From Cellvibrio sp. PSBB006 (GTDB lineage Bacteria > Pseudomonadota > Gammaproteobacteria > Pseudomonadales > Cellvibrionaceae): a stretch of 64,000 nucleotides of DNA. Position 1 is the stretch's first letter. Each line of letters begins with the position of its first letter. The stretch spans positions 2,974,001 through 3,038,000 of the forward strand of contig NZ_CP021382.1 of NCBI RefSeq assembly GCF_002162135.1, given 5' to 3'. The position numbers and the translations under genes were made by a program. Shown piece after piece: positions 48,282 to 57,467 of this stretch. The notes under the pieces are model-generated. The model searched no databases. It saw only the letters and a program-made list of their open reading frames with translations, and was not told the origin of the DNA.

Positions 48282-51200
48282 TTATTCCTTCAACCCTAAA
48301 TGCTCTACCAGACTTGCCAGCCCCTGAAGTGGCACGGCTAACCAATCCGGGCGGTCGTGACACTCCGCGATCACCTGATGGGCAGCGGTGTCGAGACGGT
48401 GGAAGCGCAGCGCGTTGTCCTCGCCATCCCGCTCAACCCATTCGTGGGGCACATCGGCGGCCGCCACGCGATAGGCATCAAGGAAGCCGCGCCGCGCATG
48501 TTGCAGGTAGCTGGTTACCATGGAGCGGCGCGCGGTTTCTGCTTCCGGGGAATCATCCACACCGCCGGGGTTGCGCAGGATCATGGCGGCGGCATAGTCA
48601 AAGGAACACAGCATGCCCGCTACATCTTTCAGGGGGCTTTGGCGGCGGCGTCGCTCGGCCAGACTGAGATGGGTATTGCCTTCAAAGTCGATAAAGTAGG
48701 CATCGTCCTGTACCACCAATACCTGGCCCAGATGCAGGTCACCGTGAACCCGCTGCATGACACCGCCCAGCGAACCCAGGGCCAGTTGATCCAGTCGCGC
48801 CAGTATCTGTTCGCGCCGGGTCAGCAGGTTCTCGGCCAGCAGCGCCTCGTTGCCGGATAGCTCATGGCGGTGTTCGTCCAGCATACGCAACGCGATTTCC
48901 ATTTGCTGACGGGCCTCGTCCTGGCATACCACCACATCGGCTTCGCTGGTGATCACCAGATCGAAGTCGGGGTTATCTGAGGGTTGCGCCAGTGTCTGGT
49001 GTAATTCACCGAGGCGGCGGCCAAGAATGCGCGCAAAGGCGTCCAGCTCTGCCAGCGCCGTCGCTTCATTTTCAATACTGGAGTCGCCCGCCGCCAATTG
49101 GTCGCGCACCGCGCGCTCCAGGGTATTCTGCGTCCACTGCCAGGCGTCGCCCTGATTGCTCAGATAACCCTGCAACACCATCAGGGTGTATGTCTCGCCG
49201 CGCGGATCAACCCGCCGCACCTCGCCGAGGAAGGGGGCTGTGTGGGTAAAGCCGCGCTCGGTGAGGAAGCGTCCCATCTCCACCTCCGGGTGAATGCCCG
49301 GCACTATGCGGCGGAAGAGTTTCAGCAGCATGGTTTCGTCGATGGCGATCGAACTGTTGGCATGTTCTGCGGTGCTAAAACTGATGTCTTCCTCGGTGCT
49401 TTCCACCGATTCCTTGAACTGCTGTAGTTCCGGCGCCGGAATAAACTGCACTTCACTGCCTTCGAGCGCCAGTACCTGATGGCGGCGCATGTCCTGCACC
49501 ACCTCCCGTGCAAAGCCGGTGAGGGTCGCGGCATCGGTCAACAACCCCACCTGCCGGCCCTGCCGCAAGCGCGCCATAGCCAGTTGTTGGGGAATCGCGC
49601 TGCCCTCACGCTTCTCCGCGACATAACCAAGCGGTAACTGGTAGTGCTCGCTGCCACTGTCGTAGCGGATCTCCACTTCAGCCAGCGCATATTTCTTGCC
49701 CGGTTCGCCGAAGGGTATGAGGTAACTCAGATGCAGATCGCCGTCTTCCGGCTGGCGTCCGCGATGGAAGAACCAGTGGCGGCGGGAGATGTAATCCGGC
49801 AAGGACTCATGTTCCAGCACGGTGATATTGGGTGTCTGTAACAGCTCCGACAGGTCTTTCTTGATGATCAGCGGCGGCAGGTCGGGCATGGGTTCTACCG
49901 GCGGTACATACCAGTTGGGCATCTGCGCTTCGTCCGCCAGCAGAAACCAATAGAAACCATAGGGCGGTAAGGTCAGCAGGTAACTGAGCTGGCCGATGGG
50001 TGGAAACGAAGAGCCGCCGATCATCTCCACCGGTACCTTGCCGGCATAAGCTGCCAGATCCAGCTCCACCGCCTGGGCCGAGCGCGACAGGTTGGCCACA
50101 CACAGGATCAGCTCATGATCGCCGTCCGGACCCGTGTACTCACGCAGATAGGCAAAGATGCGTCGGTTGGTGGGCGCTAACATCTTCAGCGTACCGCGAC
50201 CAAAGGCTTTCTGTTGCTTGCGCACCACCAGCATGCGCCGGGTCCAGTTGAGTAGCGAATGCGGGTCAACGGCCTGACTTTCCACGTTGACCGTCTGGAA
50301 ACCGTAGAGCGGGTCCATGATCGGCGGCGAAGCGAGACTGGCCGGGTCGGCGCGAGAAAAACCGCCGTTGCGGTCGATAGACCATTGCATGGGCGTGCGC
50401 ACGCCGTGGCGGTCGCCGAGGAACAGGTTGTCGCCCATGCCGATTTCATCGCCGTAATACAACGTCGGCGTGCCGGGCATGGACAGCAGCAAACTGTGCA
50501 AGAGCTCGATGCGGCGGCGGTCCCGCTCCACCAACGGCGCCAGACGGCGGCGAATGCCCAGGTTCAACCGGGCGCGGCGATTGGAGGCGTAGTACTCCCA
50601 GAGATAGTCCCGCTCGTCGTCGGTCACCATCTCCAGGGTTAGCTCATCGTGGTTGCGCAGGAAGATAGCCCATTGGCAGTTGTCCGGGATCTCCGGCATC
50701 TGCCGCAGGATATCGGTCATGGGAAAGCGGTCTTCCTGGGCGATGGCCATGTACATGCGCGGCATCAGCGGGAAGTGGAAGGCCATATGGCATTCATCGC
50801 CATTGCCGAAGTATTGCTGGATATCTTCGGGCCAGAGATTGGCCTCGGCCAACAGCATACGATCCGGGTAATTCTGGTTCAGCTCGGCGCGGATCTGCTT
50901 GAGGACATCGTGGGTCTCTGGCAGGTTTTCATTGAGCGTGCCTTCGCGCTCCACCAGGTAAGGAATCGCGTCCAGCCGCAGGCCATCCACACCCAGATCA
51001 AACCAGAAACTCATGATACTCAGGACTTCCTTCAGCACCGCCGGATTGTCGAAATTAAGATCGGGTTGGTGGGAGTAGAAGCGGTGCCAGAAGTACTGGC
51101 CGGCAATCGGGTCCCAGGTCCAGTTGGAATTTTCGGTATCGGAGAAGATGATGCGCGTACCTTGATACTTCTGATTGGTGTCGGACCAGACGTAGAAGTC

Positions 51201-51605
51201 GCGCCATTTGGAGCCCTTCTTGGCCCGGCGGGAGCGCTGGAACCAGGGATGCTGATCCGAGGTGTGGTTGATGACCAATTCGGTGATCACCCGCAAACCT
51301 CGTTTGTGGGCTTCTTTCAGAAAGCGGCGTGCGTCGGCCATGGTGCCGTATTCGGGGTGGACGCTGCGGTATTCAGCAATGTCATAACCGTCGTCGCGGC
51401 GCGGCGATACATAGAACGGCAGTAACCAGATGGTGTTGACGCCCAGCTCGGCGATGTAGTCCAGTTTCTCAATCAGGCCGGGGAAATCCCCGGAGCCATC
51501 ATTGTTGGCATCGAAATAGGATTTGATGTGAACCTGATAAATCACCGCGTCCTTGTACCACAGCGGGTCTTTGAGAAATGTCGCGGTTTTTGCCTTGCTA
51601 GCCAT
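48282..51605 (-). CDS. treS: Trehalose synthase-maltokinase fusion (TreS-Pep2)
   Basis: A 1107-residue two-domain protein. Residues about 1-570 are a GH13_16 trehalose synthase interconverting maltose and trehalose: DGLRLDAIPYLVEREGT (nucleophile Asp), LLAEANLWPED (Glu), FLRNHDELTLEM. Residues about 640-1100 are a maltokinase of the Pep2 type, with GGVMQRVHGDLHLGQVLV (catalytic His/Asp) and YFIDFEGN. The pair turns trehalose into maltose 1-phosphate, the donor for GlgE in other bacteria. Neither glgE nor glgB is in this window. CGAGG eight bases before the ATG at 51605 chooses this start over the upstream ATGs. Confidence 0.93.
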   Translation of the reverse strand: MASKAKTATFLKDPLWYKDAVIYQVHIKSYFDANNDGSGDFPGLIEKLDYIAELGVNTIWLLPFYVSPRRDDGYDIAEYRSVHPEYGTMADARRFLKEAHKRGLRVITELVINHTSDQHPWFQRSRRAKKGSKWRDFYVWSDTNQKYQGTRIIFSDTENSNWTWDPIAGQYFWHRFYSHQPDLNFDNPAVLKEVLSIMSFWFDLGVDGLRLDAIPYLVEREGTLNENLPETHDVLKQIRAELNQNYPDRMLLAEANLWPEDIQQYFGNGDECHMAFHFPLMPRMYMAIAQEDRFPMTDILRQMPEIPDNCQWAIFLRNHDELTLEMVTDDERDYLWEYYASNRRARLNLGIRRRLAPLVERDRRRIELLHSLLLSMPGTPTLYYGDEIGMGDNLFLGDRHGVRTPMQWSIDRNGGFSRADPASLASPPIMDPLYGFQTVNVESQAVDPHSLLNWTRRMLVVRKQQKAFGRGTLKMLAPTNRRIFAYLREYTGPDGDHELILCVANLSRSAQAVELDLAAYAGKVPVEMIGGSSFPPIGQLSYLLTLPPYGFYWFLLADEAQMPNWYVPPVEPMPDLPPLIIKKDLSELLQTPNITVLEHESLPDYISRRHWFFHRGRQPEDGDLHLSYLIPFGEPGKKYALAEVEIRYDSGSEHYQLPLGYVAEKREGSAIPQQLAMARLRQGRQVGLLTDAATLTGFAREVVQDMRRHQVLALEGSEVQFIPAPELQQFKESVESTEEDISFSTAEHANSSIAIDETMLLKLFRRIVPGIHPEVEMGRFLTERGFTHTAPFLGEVRRVDPRGETYTLMVLQGYLSNQGDAWQWTQNTLERAVRDQLAAGDSSIENEATALAELDAFARILGRRLGELHQTLAQPSDNPDFDLVITSEADVVVCQDEARQQMEIALRMLDEHRHELSGNEALLAENLLTRREQILARLDQLALGSLGGVMQRVHGDLHLGQVLVVQDDAYFIDFEGNTHLSLAERRRRQSPLKDVAGMLCSFDYAAAMILRNPGGVDDSPEAETARRSMVTSYLQHARRGFLDAYRVAAADVPHEWVERDGEDNALRFHRLDTAAHQVIAECHDRPDWLAVPLQGLASLVEHLGLKE

Positions 51606-51764
51606 CTGCAAACCTCGTGTCATGTTCATAAACCAGAACAGGAGGTACGCAAAGGCATTGCGTTGCCAGATAAAGCGCTATGCGTTGATGAACCCTCACC
51701 ATCTGGCGCCCTCCTTCTGCTGTTGTCTGTCGACTGATAAACCGCCGTTGGGTTCACCAATCCA

Positions 51765-54431
51765 TTATTCGGGCGGCGAAACCCCCAGGCGTTTCCACAT
51801 CGCCCTGGTAATCCGCTGCTGGTTAGCATAGTCCGCCCACGGGTCAGATTTCAGTGCGGCTAATCGCCGACGCAGGTTGCCGATATGCCACTGCGCGGCA
51901 CTGTGCAGGTGCGTCAATTCATCGCGCGCGATGGGCACCGATACTGGCAGGCCCGGCCGCGCACGCACCGAGTAGGCCGCGACGGTACTGGCGCCGCGCT
52001 GATTGCGCAGGTAATCCACAAAGATCTTGCCGACCCGGTTTTTCGGGCCCATACGCGCTACAAAACGATCAGGCAACTGGCGTGCCATAAACTGGGCAAT
52101 CGCCTTCGCAAACTCCTTGATGGTGATCCAGTCATCGCGCCGCGCCAGGGGAATAATCAGGTGAATCCCCTTGCCGCCGCTGGTCTTCAGGAAAGTTTCC
52201 AGCCCGAGTTCATCGAGCACGGCGAGCGTCAGGCGCGTGGCATCAAGCATGCTTTTCCACGGCAAGGCCGGGTCCGGGTCCAGATCCAGGATGATACGGT
52301 CGGGCTTTTCAATACGGTCACTGGTGGAACCCCAGGTGTGGAATTCGATGGTGCCCATCTGCACCGCGCCCACCAGCGCTGCCGTACTGTCGATCTCCAT
52401 CAGCCGCGCGTGGCCGGGGTCGAGGGCCGCATCGAGCTGCTTTACCGCCGGGATCGCTAGGTGCTCGGAATGCTTCTGGAAGAACTGCTCGCCGTCCAGA
52501 CCCGTCGGTAACCGCAGCAGCGACACCGGACGATTATCCAGATGCGGCAGAATCCATTCGCTGATGTCGTCATAAAAGTGCGCAAGGTCGAGCTTGCGAG
52601 TCTGACTTTCGCTATCAAGCTCGCGTTCCGGGTGGGTAATCTTGACCCCGGCCAGCGTGGAGCTGTCCTTTTTGTTCGATTTTGTGGGTTTATCCTGGTC
52701 GTTGTGCGGTCCGGCTTTTGCCTTAGTAGTCTGGTGCTTCTTTGTTGCCGCATTGCTACGGGCACCGGCCACATCACCGGGGGTGCGCGGTTGCTCGCGA
52801 ATAATCTCCCTCGCCGGTTTGTCGCTGCGCAAGGCGATGAACGACGCCTGGCGCAAACGGTTATCGCCGGTCCATTCGGCAAATTCCACTTCACACACCA
52901 GGGTAGGCTCCAGCCAATGGACATCGCGTGCTTCACTACTGGAGATGCTGTGGCTCAAGGGAGAATCAGTGCGCTCCAGCGGGTGCAATTGACGGTGGAT
53001 ATCCTTCAGGCTGGTGGCATTGAAGCCGGTGCCTACCCGACCGGCGTAGATCAATTCCGGGTCGTTCACCGCCTTGTGTACCCCCAGTAAGAGCGCGCCA
53101 AAATGGCTGCGGCTGCCTTGAGGCGGGGTGTAGCCCACGATCACAAACTCCTGCCGCAGGCGGCATTTCAGCTTGATCCAATCCGCGCTACGCCGGGACA
53201 CGTAAGGGCTGCCCAAGCGCTTGCCAATAATGCCCTCCAGCGACATGGCGCAGGCAGTTTCCAGAATGCTGGCGTGGCCGTCCTCAAATGCAGTGGAGAA
53301 ACGCACCAAGCCTTTGTTGTTACCCGGGAGGACACCTTCCAGCGCCGCGCGCCGTTCCTCCACCGGTAAACGGCGCATGTCGCTGCCATTGAGGAAGGGC
53401 GCATCAAACACGTAGTAGACAATATTGTGACTGCGGCCAATCTCGAAGGCCCGCTGCAATGCCTGGAAATCCGGCAGCCCTTCATCATTGAGCACCACCA
53501 CTTCCCCATCGAGCCAGGAATTATCCAGCCCCAGTTCCTTGATCGCCTGCACCTGTTTGGGCATTCGGCGGGTCCAGTCATTGTCATTGCGGGTGAACAG
53601 GCGCACCTCCCCATCGAGAATACGCGCCAGGATGCGATAACCATCAAACTTGACCTCGTAAAGCCACTTCCCGGTCAGCGGTTCGCTAACCAGAGTCGCC
53701 AGCTCAGGCGCCAGATGTTCCGGCAGAGACTGGCCCGCCTTGATGGGTCGAACATTGTGTGAGGACGTATGTTTACTGGCCGACCGGCTCGCGCTTTTGT
53801 TGGCGCTGGCGGAGGATTTTCCGGCAGGTTTCCCAGGGATATTGGCGGAACTGAGCACACTGTCCGGCTCTTCCTTGACGATGTTGTAATCCTCCCCACG
53901 TCGCGCCGCCTGGTCGCGTTCCTTGATCAACAACCACTGCTCCTTGTCACCGCTGGCGCGCATGGTGGTGCGTACTAGATTCCAGTCGCCACTGAGCTTT
54001 TCACCAATTAACGTAAACTTCAGTTTGCCCGCCGCATAGGCGGCGGTGGGATCTTCGTCGAGCGAACGCCAGACGCCCTGATCCCACACGATGACGTCGC
54101 CCGCGCCGTATTGTCCCGCTGGAATACTGCCCTCAAAACTGGCGTAAGCCATGGGATGGTCTTCCACATGCACAGCGAGGCGTTTGTCCTTCGGATCGAG
54201 ACTTGGGCCTTTCGGCACCGCCCAACTTTTAAGCGTGCCATCCAGCTCAAGACGAAAGTCGTAATGCAGTCGACGCGCCGCGTGTTTTTGCACCACAAAA
54301 CGCAATGCATTGGTGCGCTTTTGACGCGACGGTTTTTTTTCTCGCGCGGCATGATCTTCGCGCGGCTCAGAAGTCATATCGAAATTGCGTTTGCGATTGT
54401 ACTCGCTGTCGTTCTTGGTGGATTTCGCCAT
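51765..54431 (-). CDS. ligD: Multifunctional DNA ligase D (phosphoesterase-ligase-polymerase)
   Basis: An 888-residue non-homologous end-joining enzyme. Order: 3'-phosphoesterase domain about 40-190 (FVVQKHAARRLHYDFRLE, HVEDHPMAYASFEG); ATP-dependent ligase about 245-540 with the adenylation Lys in WLYEVKFDGYR (about 262); and primase-like polymerase about 600-885 (IILDLDPDPALPWKSM, TSGGKGIHLIIPL). A low-complexity Ser/Lys stretch links domains one and two. AGGAC nine bases upstream of the ATG. Ku is encoded 98 bases upstream on the same strand, completing a bacterial NHEJ system. Confidence 0.95.
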   Translation of the reverse strand: MAKSTKNDSEYNRKRNFDMTSEPREDHAAREKKPSRQKRTNALRFVVQKHAARRLHYDFRLELDGTLKSWAVPKGPSLDPKDKRLAVHVEDHPMAYASFEGSIPAGQYGAGDVIVWDQGVWRSLDEDPTAAYAAGKLKFTLIGEKLSGDWNLVRTTMRASGDKEQWLLIKERDQAARRGEDYNIVKEEPDSVLSSANIPGKPAGKSSASANKSASRSASKHTSSHNVRPIKAGQSLPEHLAPELATLVSEPLTGKWLYEVKFDGYRILARILDGEVRLFTRNDNDWTRRMPKQVQAIKELGLDNSWLDGEVVVLNDEGLPDFQALQRAFEIGRSHNIVYYVFDAPFLNGSDMRRLPVEERRAALEGVLPGNNKGLVRFSTAFEDGHASILETACAMSLEGIIGKRLGSPYVSRRSADWIKLKCRLRQEFVIVGYTPPQGSRSHFGALLLGVHKAVNDPELIYAGRVGTGFNATSLKDIHRQLHPLERTDSPLSHSISSSEARDVHWLEPTLVCEVEFAEWTGDNRLRQASFIALRSDKPAREIIREQPRTPGDVAGARSNAATKKHQTTKAKAGPHNDQDKPTKSNKKDSSTLAGVKITHPERELDSESQTRKLDLAHFYDDISEWILPHLDNRPVSLLRLPTGLDGEQFFQKHSEHLAIPAVKQLDAALDPGHARLMEIDSTAALVGAVQMGTIEFHTWGSTSDRIEKPDRIILDLDPDPALPWKSMLDATRLTLAVLDELGLETFLKTSGGKGIHLIIPLARRDDWITIKEFAKAIAQFMARQLPDRFVARMGPKNRVGKIFVDYLRNQRGASTVAAYSVRARPGLPVSVPIARDELTHLHSAAQWHIGNLRRRLAALKSDPWADYANQQRITRAMWKRLGVSPPE

Positions 54432-54485
54432 TGTGTGCTGTCCTTTTGTTGAAAACGGTTTTTACAGGACGTGGTTCACTTTTAG

Positions 54486-54516
54486 TGTCGGATTACGCTG
54501 TGCTAATCCGACCTAC
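54486..54516 (-). repeat. REP-like palindrome, copy 6
   Basis: TGTCGGATTACGC...GCTAATCCGACCTAC between ku and ligD. The copy is well conserved and could form a hairpin between the two messages. Confidence 0.85.
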
Positions 54517-54529
54517 GCTTTGCCACAGG

Positions 54530-55459
54530 TCAGTGGCTGGCGGTTTTTTTGCGTGTGGTGGTCGAGGTTTTTTTGGTGGTTTTTGCCGGTGTTTTTCGCG
54601 TTTTGGTAGCAGTGGATTTTTTGGCTCGGCTGGTGGTTTTTTTCTTGCCTGTTTCGCTGCGCGCATGCGGCTTGCCACCCAGGCTGCGTTTGAGCAATTC
54701 GGTCAAATCCACAATATCTGCCGAACGCCGCTCTTCCTGATCATCGGCACGTTCCACGGATTCAATCTTGCCCGCCCGGGCTTTTTGTTCGACCAGCTGC
54801 ATAATTTTATCGGTGAAGGTGTCCTGGTATTCTTCAGGATTCCACTTGGCCGACATGTCATCCACCAGCCGACGCGCCATATCCAATTCTTTTTTATTTA
54901 AATCCACATCCGAAATCGCATCGCCGATATCCAGATCTTCGACATCTCGCACATCATCGGGCCAGCGCAATAACACCATTACCAGTGCCGAGGCCAAAGG
55001 CATGACCGCCGCCAGGTGTTGACGGGTGCGTATCACCACATGAGCCAATGCCACCTTGCGTGTTTTACACAAGGTTTCGCGCAGCAAGGCATACACTTTT
55101 TCACCGCGTTTGAGGGGATTCAAATAGTAAGGCGTATCGATATTGGTCAGCGGAATGTCTGCGCTGTCGACAAAAGAAAAAATATCAATCGTCTGAGTGG
55201 CTTTCGGGTGGGCTGCGCGAATTTCTTCATCACTCAGCACGACATATTTGCCCTTTTCATATTGCACGCCTTTCACAATATGTTCCTTGGTCACCTCTTT
55301 ACCCGTCACCTTGTTAATCCGTTTATAGCCAACCGGGTCCATGCTGCGCTCGTCAAGCCAATCAAAATCCACCCCTTCCGATGACGTGGCAGAAACCACA
55401 CCCACCGGAATATGCACAAGGCCAAAACTGATGGCACCTTTCCAGATGGATCGCGGCAT
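54530..55459 (-). CDS. ku: Ku DNA-end-binding protein
   Basis: A 309-residue Ku homologue: ISFGLVHIPVGVV start, DEEIRAAHPKATQTIDIFSFV, VRTRQHLAAVMPL, and DLTELLKRSLGG. The core ring domain spans about 1-260; it dimerises round broken DNA ends and recruits LigD. Residues 265-309 are a Lys/Thr-rich tail of KKTTS/KKTSTTTRKK type, longer than minimal Ku and similar to the basic tails that aid DNA sliding. AGGAG nine bases before the ATG. Confidence 0.95.
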   Translation of the reverse strand: MPRSIWKGAISFGLVHIPVGVVSATSSEGVDFDWLDERSMDPVGYKRINKVTGKEVTKEHIVKGVQYEKGKYVVLSDEEIRAAHPKATQTIDIFSFVDSADIPLTNIDTPYYLNPLKRGEKVYALLRETLCKTRKVALAHVVIRTRQHLAAVMPLASALVMVLLRWPDDVRDVEDLDIGDAISDVDLNKKELDMARRLVDDMSAKWNPEEYQDTFTDKIMQLVEQKARAGKIESVERADDQEERRSADIVDLTELLKRSLGGKPHARSETGKKKTTSRAKKSTATKTRKTPAKTTKKTSTTTRKKTASH

Positions 55460-55504
55460 AGTGTCTGCTCCTGTTACACGTGAGTGGATAAAAACCGGAA
55501 CCCG

Positions 55505-55747
55505 TTAAAGCGATACACCGTCGCTGTAAATCACTTTTCCTGCGCGGGTGATATTACTGATCTGTTCTAACATGGCGTCGGTTACCGCTTCCGCTTCGTC
55601 TTCGCAAACACAATCCGGCGCGATAACCCAAAGCACATTAACTGGCGAGCCTTGACGCTTGGATTGGTATTCAATCAAACCGACAAAACCGTCATCGGAT
55701 TTCATGATGTCCGTCCAGGCTATGTAATGCGAAAAATCTTTAAACAT
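55505..55747 (-). CDS. Hypothetical 80-residue protein
   Basis: A small acidic protein (DFSHYIAWTDIMKSDDGFVGLIEYQSKRQ, then VCEDEAEAVTDAML). The frame opens at 55876, but AAGGA eight bases before the ATG at 55747 makes that the start. No family recognised. Lies 45 bases before ku on the same strand, so it may be co-transcribed with ku and ligD. Confidence 0.65.
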   Translation of the reverse strand: MFKDFSHYIAWTDIMKSDDGFVGLIEYQSKRQGSPVNVLWVIAPDCVCEDEAEAVTDAMLEQISNITRAGKVIYSDGVSL

Positions 55748-55887
55748 GACTTTTTCCTTCACGGGGTTTGCATAAGAACTTGACCAGCGAAAGGAGTTTC
55801 GTTTGTGGCAAACAAATGACGGATTTTTGGTAAAACGATTCAGCTTGGTGCGACGGCTCACATAGTATGTGCGCATGAAAATTAAAT

Positions 55888-55916
55888 TGTCGGATTAGGC
55901 TGCGCTAATCCGACCT
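55888..55916 (-). repeat. REP-like palindrome, copy 7, interrupted by IS110 element
   Basis: TGTCGGATTAGGC...GCTAATCCGACCT. Other copies continue ACGG or ACGC after CCGACCT. Here the homology stops at the CT (55915-55916) and resumes as CTACGG at 57119-57124, after the transposase. The insertion therefore splits the palindrome's edge. Confidence 0.8.
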
Positions 55917-55924
55917 TGTATCTC

Positions 55925-56095
55925 TCTGAAGAAGTTGATTAGCTACCAACTTCAACACCCGAGCCGGGTGAATGCGTATTCGACCTGAGGGAAACACCCT
56001 GTGCTGTAGATAGCATCCCCGGCTTGTTCTTCGATGAAAAATTGAATGGTATCCGAGCGCCTGATGTATCAGTGACGCTGCATAGACAAGGGTAA
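55925..56095 (+). ncRNA. Candidate IS110 bridge RNA
   Basis: In order: hairpin GAAGTTG/CAACTTC (55931-55953); hairpin CACCCG/CGGGTG (55956-55970); then a bulged stem ATGCGTAT/ATAGCAT enclosing TTCGACCT (55979-55986), a small AGGG/CCCT hairpin, and CTGTAG (56004-56009). TTCGACCT matches the target's TCCGACCT at 7 of 8, and CTGTAG pairs with the target's CTACGG with one G-U. A second loop has ATGGTATC (56046-56053), identical to the element's right end (57112-57119), and ACAAG (56086-56090), complementary to the CTTGT at its left end. This is the guide layout known from IS621-type bridge RNAs. RNA ends are estimates. Confidence 0.72.
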
Positions 56096-56103
56096 TTTCA
56101 GAG

Positions 56104-57084
56104 ATGACGAGTATCGTTGGTATTGATGTCAGTAAAGCTAAGATGGATGTGTTGTGGCTCAAAGACCGTGAGAGCGGCAAGGTTAAATCGAAAGTCTTCC
56201 CCAATGATCGGGCTGGCCATATGGCCCTGGTCGCCTGGCTTGATAAACATATTGCCCAACCACGGGAAGATATCCAGGTGGTGATGGAAGCCACCGGGGT
56301 TTATCACGAAGCGCTGGCCTATTGGCTATTTGAGCAAGGGTTGAAGGTGAGTGTGGTGAATCCGGCCTATGTGCGCGACTTTGCCCGGAGCCTGGGCAGT
56401 GTTCACAAGACGGACAAGAAAGACAGTGTCGTTCTGGCGTTATACGGTGTGCGAGCTTGTCCGGGTTTATGGCAGCCGGAACCGCAAAGTATTCGGGAAT
56501 TAAAGGCCCTGCTGGCCCGGTTAGAGGCGCTGGAGACGGATTTGCAGCGGGAATTAAATCGTCAGGAAAAGGCGCAGATCAGCCAGGCCTCAACGATTGT
56601 TCTGGAATCATTGGGCAAGATGATTGTGGAATTACAACGGGAGCGGGATCGGGTGGATCAGGAGATAGACGACCACATTGACCGTCACCCGGATTTGAAA
56701 AATGACGTGGCGTTACTAAAAAGTATTCCCGGTGTAGGCCGGGTGGTATCGCGTCTGATGCTGTCGGTCATCCGCAGCCGGGACTTCAAGGCGGCGAGTG
56801 AATGCGCGGCGTTTGTCGGGGTTATTCCCGCTCTGCGTGAATCGGGCATCTTGCGTGGGCGCAGCTTTCTGAGCAAGAAAGGCTCGCCGAAGGTGCGGGC
56901 GAAATTGTATATGGCGGCCATTGTAGCGGGTCAATATAACCCCACGATCAAAGCGCAACAGGACCGCCTGATCCGCAACGGCAAAACAAGGATGCAGGCG
57001 CTGGGGGCGGCGATGCGTAAGTTGGTGCACCTGTGTTTCGGTGTGCTCAAGCATCAAACAGCATACTCACCACAAGCGGCCTGA
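56104..57084 (+). CDS. IS110-family transposase
   Basis: A 326-residue recombinase. The N-terminal RuvC-like DEDD domain has VGIDVSKAKMDVLW (Asp), VVMEATGVYHE (Glu) and KTDKKDSVVLALYG (Asp). A coiled region follows, then the Transposase_20 domain (LLKSIPGVGRVVSRLMLSVI, ECAAFVGVIPALRESG, FLSKKGSPKVRAKLYMAA) with the serine region used in strand exchange. The length is normal and the frame intact, so the element may be active. No ribosome site of strength is seen before the ATG at 56104; GGGTAATTTCAGAG precedes it. Confidence 0.93.
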   Translation: MTSIVGIDVSKAKMDVLWLKDRESGKVKSKVFPNDRAGHMALVAWLDKHIAQPREDIQVVMEATGVYHEALAYWLFEQGLKVSVVNPAYVRDFARSLGSVHKTDKKDSVVLALYGVRACPGLWQPEPQSIRELKALLARLEALETDLQRELNRQEKAQISQASTIVLESLGKMIVELQRERDRVDQEIDDHIDRHPDLKNDVALLKSIPGVGRVVSRLMLSVIRSRDFKAASECAAFVGVIPALRESGILRGRSFLSKKGSPKVRAKLYMAAIVAGQYNPTIKAQQDRLIRNGKTRMQALGAAMRKLVHLCFGVLKHQTAYSPQAA

Positions 57085-57203
57085 TGGGTTGCTTGTGGTG
57101 GTATCGGAGAGATGGTATCTACGGTCGATAATTTGTGGAACATGTTGGTGCGGTGAGAGTCTCGATAACAGGCACTTTTAACTTTTTTATGAGGAATATC
57201 GTT

Positions 57204-57428
57204 ATGGGCGACAGCCATCTTTTTTTAGTGAGTTACATCCTGAACAACCAACCAAAGACAGCAGAAATTCCTACGGAAGCTGACCGCGTGTCGGTCGACC
57301 AGGCGCGGGTTTATCTGGAAGCACTACATGCGGTCAGTTCTTCGAATGACATCTCGGACATACAGGTCATGGGCATTCACCACCACCGCCCCCACCAAAC
57401 GCCCGGACATTATCAACAACAAGAATAA
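57204..57428 (+). CDS. Hypothetical 74-residue protein
   Basis: A small protein (GDSHLFLVSYILNNQPKTAEIPTEADRVSVDQARVYLEALH) ending in a His/Gln-rich tail (GIHHHRPHQTPGHYQQQE). No family recognised. The ATG at 57204 has GAGGA eight bases upstream; earlier ATGs in frame lack this. It begins 84 bases after the IS right end, so its own promoter may have been displaced by the insertion. Confidence 0.6.
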   Translation: MGDSHLFLVSYILNNQPKTAEIPTEADRVSVDQARVYLEALHAVSSSNDISDIQVMGIHHHRPHQTPGHYQQQE

Positions 57429-57467
57429 AAACATTAACCCTAGACTTCCCTGTCTCCCATTTTCTTT

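Larger units (their letters stand above)
55917..57120 (+). mobile_element. IS110-family insertion sequence in a REP palindrome
   Basis: About 1204 bp including one copy of the CT core. It has the family layout: a noncoding left end of about 187 bases, a DEDD transposase, and a short right end, with no terminal inverted repeats. Joining 55908-55916 to 57121 restores AATCCGACCTACGG, the standard end of the REP family in this window. That fixes both boundaries and the CT core. The left end can fold into a bridge RNA with guides for both target and donor (separate entry). Confidence 0.8.
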
